A stretch of 10,823 nucleotides of DNA from ZC4RG19 sp036279475. GTDB lineage: Bacteria > Actinomycetota > Acidimicrobiia > Acidimicrobiales > VFJN01. How positions within the stretch are numbered: position 1 is the first letter of the stretch; each line of letters opens with the position of its first letter. The translations under genes and the position numbers were made by a program. The stretch spans positions 1 to 10,823 of the forward strand of contig DASUJB010000004.1 in the NCBI GenBank assembly GCA_036279475.1, read 5' to 3'. Below, piece after piece: positions 1 through 6,801 of this stretch. The notes below the pieces were generated by a model. The model searched no databases. It was given only the letters and a program-made list of their open reading frames with translations, and had not been told where the DNA came from.

Positions 1-1872
1 CGGGCCCTGCTCGAGCTGGTGGCGCACGGCGAGCCCCTGGGGCATGCCGAGCTCGTCGAGCTGGCCGATCCCGCGGTGGCCGAGGCACTGGAGCGGCGCG
101 GCCTCCTCGTCAGCCAGCTCGACGGGAGACGCCTCCGCATCCTCTTCGCCCACCCGCTGGAACGGGACGTCGTCCGGGCCCGCACCCCCGCCGTCCGGGC
201 CCGGACCATCGCCACCTCCCTGGCCGACACCGTGGAGCGCACGGGCGCCGCCCGGCAGGGCGACGCCCTGCGCATCGCCACCTGGCGGCTCCTCGCCGGC
301 GTCGGCGATCCCCGAGCCCTGCTCGACGGGGCGGCCATGGCCCGGCGCGGCCATGACCTGGCGATGGCGGAGAAGCTGGCCCGCGCCGCCGCCGAGGCCG
401 GTGGCGGGTTCGAGGCGGAGCTGCTGGCAGCCCACGTCGCCGGCCTCCAGGGACGCCGCCGGGAGGCCGGCGACGAGCTGGCCCGGCTGGGCGGGAGGGC
501 CCGGGGCGACGCCGAGGCGGCGCGCGTCGCCATGGCCCGCTTCGACACGTCGGTGGTGTGGGCGGGTGGCGACGACGCCGGGGTCCTCCAGGCGGCGCTC
601 GACGACGTCGAGGACCCGACGTGGGGCCAGAGGCTCCTGGCCCGCCGGTTGGCGGTGGTCCTGACCACCGAGGGGCCGGCCGCCACCGTGGCCGCGGCCC
701 GGCCCCTCCTCTCGTGCGCCGAGGGCGACGCCCTGGCGTTCGCCTGCCTCGTCGCCGCCTACGCCCTGGCCCGCACCGGTGGCCTCGACGAGTCGATGGC
801 CCTGTCCGAGCGGGGCGCAGCCGTCCGCGAGGAGATCCAGGACGACAGCGTGCTGGCCTGGGCCCCGTGGTGGCACTCGGTCACCGAGTGCTCCGCGCTC
901 GTGGCCGCCGGCCGCTTCGAGGAGGCCACCAAGGTGGCCGGTGACAGCCACCACCAGGCGCTGGTCGACCGCTCCGACGAGGCCCAGGCCATGTTCGCCG
1001 GGCTCGACGCCGCCGCGGCCGCCGACCGCGGTCACGTACGCCGCGCCGCCCAGCGGGCCCGGGAGGCGGCGGCCGTGCAGCAGAAGCTCGACCGGCCCGT
1101 GCTGGTGCGCCACGACATGGCAGTGGGCGCCCAGGCCCACGCCCTGGCCGGCGAGGCCGACGCCGCCGTCGACCTGCTCGACCAGCTCGACGCCCTGGGC
1201 CTCCCCCCCGTGCTGGCCGACGAGGTCGACGTGCTGCAGGCACGGGGGTGGACGGCTGCCGCCGGTGGGGACCTTCCCGCCGCCCACGACCACCTGGAGC
1301 AGGCGGCCGACGAGGCATGCCGCATCGGCGACGCCGTTGGCGAGGCCGCCGCCCTCCATGCCCTCGCCCGGCTGGGCCGCCCCCGGCAGGTGCACGAGCG
1401 GCTGGCCTCCGTCGCCGCCCGCATCGACGGCGAGCTGGCACCGGCCCGAGCCGCCCACGCCGAGGCGTTGGCCGTCGGCGACGCCCGGACGCTCGGCCAC
1501 CTCGCCGACACGTTCGACGAGATGGGCGCTCACCTCCTGGCCGCCGAGGCGGCGGCCGACGCCGCCGTCGCCCTGCGGCGGGAGGGCGAGCTGAGGGAGG
1601 CGGCGGCCGCCGAGCGCCGGGCCGGGGAGCTGGTGGGGCGAGCCGAGGACCCGGTGACGCCCGCCCTGCAGGCCGTGGAGACCCGGGCCGTCCTGACCCT
1701 CGCCGAGCGGGACACGGCCGTGCTGGCCGCCAGCGGTCGGTCCAACAAGGAGATCGCCGAGCAGCTCCACCTGTCGACCCGCACGGTGGAGAACCGGCTG
1801 CAACGGGTGTACGACAAGCTCGGCGTGTCGGGTCGTGCCCAGCTCGCCGACGTCTTCGTGCCGGAGGGGTGA
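1..1872 (+). CDS. LuxR-family (LAL-type) transcriptional regulator, 5'-truncated by window edge
   Basis: The reading frame is open from base 1, so the start lies left of the window; the GTG at 19 is in frame but is probably internal. The last 59 residues (bases 1693-1869) form a LuxR/GerE helix-turn-helix: LTLAERDTAVLAA, then SNKEIAEQLHLSTRTVENRL and a YDKLGVSGRAQLADV ending. This pattern binds DNA and contacts RNA polymerase in the NarL/FixJ/LAL families. The rest is a long alanine-rich helical region resembling the TPR-like middle of large ATP-binding LuxR regulators (LAL/MalT type). The early segment around LFAHPLERDVVRAR resembles the stretch that follows their AAA ATPase domain, so Walker motifs would lie outside the window. 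It likely senses a ligand through the ATPase/TPR part, but the inducer cannot be told from sequence. A hairpin follows the stop. The family call is strong; the LAL subclass is inferred from the visible part. Confidence 0.87.
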   Translation, partial: RALLELVAHGEPLGHAELVELADPAVAEALERRGLLVSQLDGRRLRILFAHPLERDVVRARTPAVRARTIATSLADTVERTGAARQGDALRIATWRLLAGVGDPRALLDGAAMARRGHDLAMAEKLARAAAEAGGGFEAELLAAHVAGLQGRRREAGDELARLGGRARGDAEAARVAMARFDTSVVWAGGDDAGVLQAALDDVEDPTWGQRLLARRLAVVLTTEGPAATVAAARPLLSCAEGDALAFACLVAAYALARTGGLDESMALSERGAAVREEIQDDSVLAWAPWWHSVTECSALVAAGRFEEATKVAGDSHHQALVDRSDEAQAMFAGLDAAAAADRGHVRRAAQRAREAAAVQQKLDRPVLVRHDMAVGAQAHALAGEADAAVDLLDQLDALGLPPVLADEVDVLQARGWTAAAGGDLPAAHDHLEQAADEACRIGDAVGEAAALHALARLGRPRQVHERLASVAARIDGELAPARAAHAEALAVGDARTLGHLADTFDEMGAHLLAAEAAADAAVALRREGELREAAAAERRAGELVGRAEDPVTPALQAVETRAVLTLAERDTAVLAASGRSNKEIAEQLHLSTRTVENRLQRVYDKLGVSGRAQLADVFVPEG

Positions 1873-1873
1873 G

Positions 1874-1900
1874 CGACCGCCGCCTCCCGGGGGGCGGTCG
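1874..1900 (+). terminator. Hairpin after the LuxR-type gene
   Basis: A perfect 8-bp inverted repeat, CGACCGCC (1874-1881) with GGCGGTCG (1893-1900) around an 11-base loop, begins two bases after the TGA stop. There is no T-tract, which is common in GC-rich actinobacteria. It probably ends or attenuates transcription of the regulator and separates it from the epimerase gene. Confidence 0.45.
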
Positions 1901-1930
1901 GGGCCGGGTGTGGCGGGACGGCTCGCACAG

Positions 1931-1944
1931 TAGCGTCGGGGCCG
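1931..1944 (+). promoter_or_regulatory. Candidate -10 element for a leaderless epimerase transcript
   Basis: TAGCGT (1931-1936) fits the actinobacterial TANNNT -10 consensus and lies 7 bases before the GTG at 1944. Transcription would start at or next to the start codon. No Shine-Dalgarno sequence is evident in front of that GTG, and no convincing -35 is seen. Confidence 0.45.
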
Positions 1945-2345
1945 TGCTGCTCACCGAGATCGACCACGTCGCCATCGCCGTCAACGACCTCGAGGCGGCC
2001 ATCGCCTACTACGCCGACACGTTCGGCGCCCAGGTCGACCACCGTGAGGTCGTCGAGTCCGACGGCGTGGAGGAGGCCCTGCTCAAGGTGGCCGAGAGCT
2101 ACGTCCAGCTCCTCAGCCCCACCAGCGACGACTCGCCGGTCGCCAAGTACCTCGAGCGCAAGGGCGAGGGCCTGCACCATGTGGGCTACCGCGTCGAGGA
2201 CTGCGCGGCCGCCCTAGAGGCGGTGAAGGCCCGGGGCGGGCGGGTCATCGACGAGGCGCCCCGTCCCGGCAGCCGGGGCACCACCGTGGCCTTCGTGCAC
2301 CCCAAGGCGGCGTTCGGCACCCTGATCGAGCTGGTCCAGGAGTAG
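1944..2345 (+). CDS. mce: Methylmalonyl-CoA epimerase (VOC superfamily)
   Basis: This 133-residue protein has the length and two-repeat layout of methylmalonyl-CoA epimerase, which interconverts (2R)- and (2S)-methylmalonyl-CoA between propionyl-CoA carboxylase and methylmalonyl-CoA mutase. The four metal ligands known for the Propionibacterium shermanii enzyme are in register: His8 (IDHVAIAV), Gln55 (YVQLL), His79 (GLHHVGYRV) and Glu129 (TLIELVQE). Glu44 aligns with the proposed catalytic Glu48. The late motif FVHPKAAFGTLIEL is typical of the family. The GTG at 1944 is chosen because the open frame upstream encodes arginine- and proline-rich shadow sequence, the protein then begins just before the first beta strand, and a TANNNT element sits 7 bases upstream. 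It is convergent with the sigma-factor gene, 36 bases apart. The dehydrogenase at 8864-10183 is compatible with acyl-CoA catabolism, but no mutase or carboxylase is present here. Confidence 0.9.
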   Translation: MLLTEIDHVAIAVNDLEAAIAYYADTFGAQVDHREVVESDGVEEALLKVAESYVQLLSPTSDDSPVAKYLERKGEGLHHVGYRVEDCAAALEAVKARGGRVIDEAPRPGSRGTTVAFVHPKAAFGTLIELVQE

Positions 2346-2353
2346 GGACCACC

Positions 2354-2372
2354 GGCCGCCGGCGTGGCGGCC
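2354..2372. terminator. Bidirectional hairpin between convergent genes
   Basis: GGCCGCC (2354-2360) and GGCGGCC (2366-2372) form a perfect 7-bp stem with a 5-base loop. It lies inside the 36-base gap between the stops of the epimerase (+) and sigma-factor (-) genes. There is no T-tract on either strand, so use as a terminator is inferred from position and symmetry. Confidence 0.45.
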
Positions 2373-2381
2373 CTCGCCGGT

Positions 2382-3500
2382 TCAGGGCGCCCGGCACGGG
2401 CACGGAGGGGCGCCGGGCGACCCCGTGCCCGTGGCCGCACCCGACCCTCCGAGGGCGCCCGTCGCGCCCCCAGCCCCCCCGGCCACCAGCACGGCGACGA
2501 CGACGGCCACTGCCGCCAGCAGCACCAGCACGAGGACGGCGAGCCGCCGCCGGCGCGGCCGGCGCCGGAGGTGCCGGGGGCCGTGGCCGGCCGGCCCCCC
2601 GCCGGTCGCCGGGACGGGCGGGGGCGCCGCGGCAACGAGGTCGTCGTCGCCCGGGCCCTCGGTGGCGGCCACGGGACGGGAGCCCTGGACGGCGACCGGC
2701 TCGCCGCCCGAGCCACCTCCACGGTCGTCGTCGCCTGCCGTCACCTCGGCCTCGATGGCGTCGACGACCTCGTCCCACAGCCGGGGAGGTGGGTCCTCCT
2801 CGCCCACCATCGCCGCCAACGTCCGGCGGTGGACGGCCAGGTCGTGGCGGCACGCCGAGCACGCGGCCATGTGGGCCTCGAGCTCGACACGGTCGACGCC
2901 CTCCAGGGCGTCGACGGCGGCGACCGCCAGGTCGTCACGACGGTGGTCGCCGGGCGAGGGCCCGGCCACCCCACCGCCGCCCGACTCGAGCGCGCGGCGG
3001 AAGCCGGCCAGGCCCCGGCGGATGCGCGACCTCGCCGTCCTCTCCGGGACCTGCAGGACCCCGGCCACCTGCCGCGAGGTGAGGCCACCCAGGTAGGCGA
3101 GGAAGACGGCATCGCGCTCGTCGGAGGGCAGCCGCGCCGCCGCCCGCCGCACGGCAGGGGGCAGCGTCGCCACCCGGGCCGCCACCGCGGTCACGGATTC
3201 GCGGGGCCCGAGGACCTCGTGGCCCCCCGCCCGGCTCCTGCCCACGGCGGCGGCGTGGGCCGCGGCCACCAGCCACGGCCGCAGCGGGACGCGGCTGGGG
3301 TCCATCCGGTGCCCGTCCCGCCAGAGGTCGACGAACAGGTCCCGGACCACGCCCTCCGCCCGTTCCGGGTCGCCGCAGACCCGCCGAGCCACCGACCACG
3401 CGGCGCCGCCGTGGCGCACGTAGATCTCCGTCAGGGCGGCGCCGTGACCTGCCGCCAGGTCGGCCACCAGCTCGGCATCGGTGGCCGGCGCCTCAGCCAC
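2382..3500 (-). CDS. ECF sigma factor fused to an RskA-like zinc-finger anti-sigma domain and a membrane anchor
   Basis: With the GTG at 3500 the protein has 372 residues. Residues about 8-90 are sigma region 2 (AELVADLAAGHGAALTEIY; DLFVDLWRDG; RPWLVAAAHAAAVGRSR). Residues about 113-172 are region 4 with its HTH (RLPSDERDAVFLAYLGGLT, RQVAGVLQVPERTARSRIRR), closest in style to SigK/SigL-type ECF factors. Residues about 186-252 look like the N-terminus of RskA/ZAS anti-sigma factors: AVDALEGVDRVELEAHM with His210-x3-Cys214-x2-Cys217. A polar Pro/Gly/Asp-rich linker follows, then a basic RRRPRRRR run and one hydrophobic helix at about 320-340, predicting a cytoplasmic N-terminus. Only about 32 Gly/Ala-rich residues lie beyond it, so the usual extracellular RskA domain is missing. 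Sigma and anti-sigma are normally separate adjacent genes. No stop or frame change separates the domains. The start is the least certain part: the frame is open to 3737 and the ribosome site (GGGA) is weak. Confidence 0.82.
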   Translation of the reverse strand: MAEAPATDAELVADLAAGHGAALTEIYVRHGGAAWSVARRVCGDPERAEGVVRDLFVDLWRDGHRMDPSRVPLRPWLVAAAHAAAVGRSRAGGHEVLGPRESVTAVAARVATLPPAVRRAAARLPSDERDAVFLAYLGGLTSRQVAGVLQVPERTARSRIRRGLAGFRRALESGGGGVAGPSPGDHRRDDLAVAAVDALEGVDRVELEAHMAACSACRHDLAVHRRTLAAMVGEEDPPPRLWDEVVDAIEAEVTAGDDDRGGGSGGEPVAVQGSRPVAATEGPGDDDLVAAAPPPVPATGGGPAGHGPRHLRRRPRRRRLAVLVLVLLAAVAVVVAVLVAGGAGGATGALGGSGAATGTGSPGAPPCPCRAP

Positions 3501-3566
3501 GCCCGGTCCCGGCCGGGCGGGTCGCGCCTGCCGCCGCGGTGGTGCCGGTCGCCCGGGGCCGGCGGT

Positions 3567-3585
3567 GGGGGCTTCGGTAGCCCCC
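3567..3585. promoter_or_regulatory. Perfect hairpin in the divergent leader region
   Basis: GGGGGCT (3567-3573), a 5-base TCGGT loop and AGCCCCC (3579-3585) form a 7-bp perfect stem. It lies 66 bases upstream of the sigma-fusion GTG on the minus strand and about 270 bases upstream of the ABC-F start on the plus strand. It may be a leader structure for either gene. Its function is unproven. Confidence 0.3.
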
Positions 3586-3641
3586 CGGGGCACGCCCCCT
3601 CGGGCCCGGCGGGGACGGTGCCCCATGGCAGGAGCAGGTCG

Positions 3642-3679
3642 GTGCCGGCTCCCTGGCGGCACGCCGGAGGCCGGCGTGC
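3642..3679 (+). promoter_or_regulatory. Mutually exclusive stems upstream of the ABC-F gene, attenuator-like
   Basis: GCACGCCGG (3659-3667) and CCGGCGTGC (3671-3679) make a perfect 9-bp stem with a 3-base loop. GTGCCG (3642-3647) can instead pair with CGGCAC (3657-3662), which overlaps the left arm of the first stem, so the two cannot form together. Such alternatives are typical of transcription attenuators, a known control of antibiotic-responsive ABC-F genes. No T-tract and no convincing leader peptide with a stop codon are visible, so this stays a hypothesis. Confidence 0.3.
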
Positions 3680-3841
3680 GCGGACGGCCCTGCGTGACGC
3701 ACCCGGGAACCATGCCGCGTGGGCCACGACGCATCAAGCAGCGCCGTCACGGGACGGGGCACCCATGGCCTCCGTCGGGGGTGCCGCGGCGGGCCCGGCG
3801 GGGCGCGCGGGAACCAGGGTGGAACGGCCCGGTCCGCCTGC

Positions 3842-3856
3842 CAGGATGGGCGACCG
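3842..3856 (+). promoter_or_regulatory. Element deciding the ABC-F start: ribosome site or leaderless -10
   Basis: AGGA (3843-3846) lies 9 bases before the GTG at 3856 and can serve as a Shine-Dalgarno sequence. The same bases form CAGGAT (3842-3847), one mismatch from TANNNT, 8 bases from the start codon. This is the same spacing as the candidate leaderless elements at 1931 and 7903. Either reading supports GTG 3856 as the start. Confidence 0.4.
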
Positions 3857-5469
3857 TGCTCTCTGTCCGCGGGCTCACCGTCGAGATCGGAGGCACCCTC
3901 GTCGTCGAGGGTGCCGACCTCACCGTGCGCGCCGGCGACCGGGTCGGCCTCGTGGGCCGCAACGGTGCCGGCAAGACGTCACTGCTGACGGTGCTGGGGG
4001 GGATGGCCCCACCGAAGGCCGGCGTCATCCAGAGGCCCGAGCTGTTCGGCTACCTGTCCCAGGACCCCCGGCTCCGGCACGTCCCGTCCACCCGGACGGC
4101 CGTGGCCCACGTGCTCGGGGGCCGGGGCCTCGACGAGCTGGCCCAGCGGCTGGAGGAGCGGCGTCGCGCCATGGAGGCCCGACCCGGCGACGAGGAGGAG
4201 GTGGCCCGGTGGGGCCGGGCCTACGACGCCTTCGAGCACGCCGGCGGTTACGCGGCCGAGGCCCACGCCCGCCGCCTGCTGGCCGGGCTGGGCATGGCCG
4301 GTGACCGAGCCGACCGGGCGCTCACCACCCTGTCGGGTGGCGAGCGCCGTCGGGTGGAGCTGGCGCGGATCCTGTTCGCCGGGAGCGAGCTCCTGCTGCT
4401 GGACGAGCCCACGAACCACCTCGACAACGACGCCCGTGACTGGCTGCTCGACTTCCTGCGCGACTACCGGGGCGCCCTCGTGGTCGTGAGCCACGATCTG
4501 GAGCTCCTGGACGACTCCATCACGCGGGTGCTGCACCTCGACCGCCCGGGCGAGTCCGACGTCGGCGGGTTGACCGAGTACAAGGGCACCTACTCGCAGT
4601 ACCGGGCGGCGCGCCAGCGCGACGAGGCCCGACTGGCCCGGGTCGCGGCCCGCCAGCACGCCGAGGTCGCCCGCCTGCAGGCCCTGGTCGACCGCTGGGG
4701 GGCCAAGGCCAGCAAGGCCTCCTTCGCCCGATCTCTCGAGACGCGCATCGACCGCATCCGGGCCGACGCGGTCGAGGCACCGGTCGCCCGTCGGGGCCTC
4801 CGGCTGCACCTGCCCGACCCACCGGCGTCGGGCCGCACCGCGGTCGCCGTCGCCGACCTGGCCAAGAGCTACGCGGGCGGCCCCCCGGTGTTCGACGGCA
4901 TCGGCTTCGAGGTGGGCCGGGGCGAGCGCCTGCTGGTGCTCGGGCTCAACGGGGCGGGGAAGACGAGCCTGCTGCGGGTCCTGGCCGGGACGTCCCCGGC
5001 CGACCGGGGGGACGTGGCGTGGGGGCACGGGGTGACGGTGGGGTACTACGCCCAGGAGCACGAGGGCATCCGCGCCGGCGCCTCGGTGCTCGACCACATG
5101 GGCGAGGCCGCCACCGGCCAACCCGTCCAGGTGCAGCGACGGGTCCTCGGCACGTTCGGGCTCAGCGGCGGGAAGGTGCACCAGGACGCGTCCACCCTCT
5201 CGGGAGGGGAGAAGACGAAGCTCGCCCTGGCGTTGCTGGTGGCGGGCCGGCACAACGTCCTGCTCCTCGACGAGCCCACCAACAACCTCGACCCGCCGTC
5301 GCGCGAGGCGGTGGCGGCCGCCCTGGCCAGCTGGGGGGGAACGATGCTGATCGTCTCCCACGACATCGGGTTCGTGCGTGACCTGGCCCCCGACCGGGCG
5401 TTGCTGATGCCCGACGGCGACCTCGACCACTGGTCCGACGACCTGCTCGACCTGGTCGAGCTGGCCTGA
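3856..5469 (+). CDS. ABC-F family ATPase, Rv1473-like
   Basis: This 537-residue soluble protein has two ABC ATPase domains and no membrane segment. Domain 1 has Walker A GRNGAGKTS (34-42), signature LSGGE (159-163), Walker B DEPTNHLD (183-190) and switch His213. Domain 2 has Walker A GLNGAGKTS (363-371), signature LSGGE (448-452), DEPTNNLD (472-479) and switch His502. Between them, about residues 242-318, is a charged helical linker. That is the ABC-F layout: the linker reaches into the ribosomal E site to help translation or dislodge antibiotics. The C-terminal stretch LLMPDGDLDHWSDDLLDLVELA closely matches my memory of Mycobacterium tuberculosis Rv1473, which is annotated as macrolide-related and, as I recall, lies in the WhiB7 regulon. 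Both catalytic glutamates (184, 473) are present, so both sites should be active. An antibiotic-resistance role is plausible but a housekeeping translation role is equally possible. It converges with the membrane-protein gene, which ends 40 bases on. Confidence 0.92.
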   Translation: MLSVRGLTVEIGGTLVVEGADLTVRAGDRVGLVGRNGAGKTSLLTVLGGMAPPKAGVIQRPELFGYLSQDPRLRHVPSTRTAVAHVLGGRGLDELAQRLEERRRAMEARPGDEEEVARWGRAYDAFEHAGGYAAEAHARRLLAGLGMAGDRADRALTTLSGGERRRVELARILFAGSELLLLDEPTNHLDNDARDWLLDFLRDYRGALVVVSHDLELLDDSITRVLHLDRPGESDVGGLTEYKGTYSQYRAARQRDEARLARVAARQHAEVARLQALVDRWGAKASKASFARSLETRIDRIRADAVEAPVARRGLRLHLPDPPASGRTAVAVADLAKSYAGGPPVFDGIGFEVGRGERLLVLGLNGAGKTSLLRVLAGTSPADRGDVAWGHGVTVGYYAQEHEGIRAGASVLDHMGEAATGQPVQVQRRVLGTFGLSGGKVHQDASTLSGGEKTKLALALLVAGRHNVLLLDEPTNNLDPPSREAVAAALASWGGTMLIVSHDIGFVRDLAPDRALLMPDGDLDHWSDDLLDLVELA

Positions 5470-5481
5470 CGCCTCCGCCGC

Positions 5482-5505
5482 CAGCCCCTGCCGGCAGCGG
5501 GGCTG
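5482..5505. terminator. Bidirectional hairpin between convergent genes
   Basis: CAGCCCC (5482-5488) and GGGGCTG (5499-5505) form a perfect 7-bp stem around a 10-base loop that itself contains the palindrome TGCCGGCA. It lies between the ABC-F stop (5469) and the stop of the minus-strand membrane-protein gene (5509). There is no T-tract. Confidence 0.45.
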
Positions 5506-5508
5506 CGC

Positions 5509-6801
5509 TCAGGGTGGTTCGCCGTGGCCGACCAGACGTAGCCGGCCGCCGTCCTCGCCAGACCCCGGGCCGGGGTCCGGCACCTGGTCGAGCACCCGGG
5601 CGCGGGGCCAGCGCCGGCGGGAGATGTTCATGACGAGCGCGTCGCCGCTCCGGGCCACGACGACGTGGGGCACGGCGTCGGCGCTGTCGGCGGGCCCGTG
5701 CCGGAACAGGCGGCGACGGCGGAAGCCCCAGTACACGGTGCGGACGATCTCGCCCACGCCGACGACGGCCACGGCCGCCACGGCCGCCACCGTCAAGGGC
5801 ACGGGCCCGACCACGCCCGGCCGGCCGGCGCCGGACATCGCCAGCCCGGCGGGGGCGGCGGTGAGCGCTCCGGTGACGACGACCCGGTCGGTCCACAGCC
5901 GCCCCAGCCGGAACCCGTGGTGGCCGCTGGCCACCCGCAGCACGGTGGCCACCAGCGAGAACAGGGCGACGAACGCGGCTCCCGCGCCCCAGGCGCTGTG
6001 CCCGCCGAGGTGGAGGCCCAGGCCGACCCCGGCCACCACCGCGGCGTCGCCCAGGTGGGTGCACACGCACGCGGCCCACGCCGGGTCGTAGCCCAGCACC
6101 CGGCCGGGCCGGCCGTCGGGCAGGTCGGGGGAGAACAGCACGGTGGCCGCCACCGAGCGGACCGTGACGACGACGGCGGCCGCCTCCGGGGCTCCCGAGG
6201 CCAGCAGCACCGCGGTGACGAGGCCCAGGCCCAGTCGTGTCCATCGCCCGTACCGTGCCCACCAGTGCAGCGCCCCCCGGGGCCGACCGAGGGCACCGGC
6301 GGTCCGCACCAGCGCACGCCCCACCCACTGGTCGACCCGCTCGGCGACCGCCACGGGACCACGCGCCCGGGGCACCTCGACCTCGTAGCCCTCGACGATG
6401 CGGTGCAGGGCCTCGGCCAGGACGCGGGTGGACGCGTGCCGCTCGCGGGCCGACGGCGACCGGAGCCGGCGCTCGTGGAGGGCGTCGATGCGCTCGAGCA
6501 GGTCGACGTGCTCGTCGACGACGGCACCCAGGTCCCGACGGGCGTCCAGCCCGTCGACGGCGTCGGGGAGGTCGTCGTCCGCACCCTGGCCGGTGGGGCA
6601 GGCCGTGCCCTCCCCACCCAGGTACCCGGCCGCCGCCAGCCGGTCCTCGACGCGCCGGCGGGTCCGGCACGACTCGTCGCGCAGGCGGGCCGCCAGCACC
6701 CCGTCGAGGTCGGTGTCACCCGCCAGCCTGGCGCGCACGGCGCCGGGCGGGCCCTCGACGCCGGCCCGCCCCACCGCGGCGGTGTGGTCGCGGGCGGTCA
6801 C
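5509..6801 (-). CDS. Polytopic membrane protein, possible degenerate CDP-alcohol phosphatidyltransferase
   Basis: Not firmly recognised. The GTG at 6801 overlaps the upstream gene's stop as GTGA, giving 430 residues. Residues 1-160 are charged and helical, with no signal peptide. From about 188 to 352 there are roughly five hydrophobic segments (near 188-203, 208-222, 253-265, 270-291, 306-350), then a basic RRRR stop-transfer run and a soluble tail of about 65 residues. Residues 226-258 resemble the CDP-alcohol phosphatidyltransferase signature (DGxxAR-x8-G-x3-D-x3-D) in spacing and in flanking LGDAAVVAG, FVALFSLVATVLRVA and DRVVVTGAL segments. Asp226 and Arg231 fit, but the last two catalytic aspartates align with Ala244 and Thr248, and the first Asp of the motif with Phe223. 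If homologous, it should not catalyse phosphatidyl transfer. Homology is my inference from pattern. It could equally be an unrelated membrane protein. Overlapping start and stop imply coupled translation with the upstream gene. Confidence 0.6.
   Translation of the reverse strand: MTARDHTAAVGRAGVEGPPGAVRARLAGDTDLDGVLAARLRDESCRTRRRVEDRLAAAGYLGGEGTACPTGQGADDDLPDAVDGLDARRDLGAVVDEHVDLLERIDALHERRLRSPSARERHASTRVLAEALHRIVEGYEVEVPRARGPVAVAERVDQWVGRALVRTAGALGRPRGALHWWARYGRWTRLGLGLVTAVLLASGAPEAAAVVVTVRSVAATVLFSPDLPDGRPGRVLGYDPAWAACVCTHLGDAAVVAGVGLGLHLGGHSAWGAGAAFVALFSLVATVLRVASGHHGFRLGRLWTDRVVVTGALTAAPAGLAMSGAGRPGVVGPVPLTVAAVAAVAVVGVGEIVRTVYWGFRRRRLFRHGPADSADAVPHVVVARSGDALVMNISRRRWPRARVLDQVPDPGPGSGEDGGRLRLVGHGEPP

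Larger units (their letters stand above)
3501..3855. other. Divergent intergenic region between the sigma-fusion and ABC-F genes
   Basis: I see no convincing gene in these 355 bases. The frames open here encode Arg/Pro/Gly-rich shadow sequence. The frame of the ABC-F gene is open from 3481, but the family normally begins at the residue chosen. The gap holds two strong hairpins (3567-3585 and 3659-3679), a competing stem partner at 3642-3647, and three plus-strand GGAAC motifs (3706, 3810, 3821). I could not identify a clear promoter for the minus-strand gene. Confidence 0.6.

Noticed and set aside
3501..3737. Extended N-terminus for the sigma-fusion protein from an ATG at 3737 or internal starts
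   Set aside because: The extra 79 residues are Pro/Arg/Gly-rich and unlike any sigma N-terminus, and sigma region 2 begins just after GTG 3500. The alternative cannot be excluded fully.
3481..3855. Upstream in-frame extension of the ABC-F protein, for example from ATG 3625
   Set aside because: The family starts at the strand LSVRGLTVEIGG. The extension has no ribosome site and shadow-like composition.
2364..4304. Long plus-strand open frame opposite the sigma-fusion gene
   Set aside because: The translation is Arg/Pro/Gly/His-rich with no domain, while the opposite strand carries clear sigma, zinc-finger and membrane segments.
3979..5430. Long minus-strand open frame of 483 codons opposite the ABC-F gene
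   Set aside because: It mirrors the ABC-F coding strand, is rich in Val/Gly/Arg/Gln and His without any family motif, and high GC content leaves antisense frames open.
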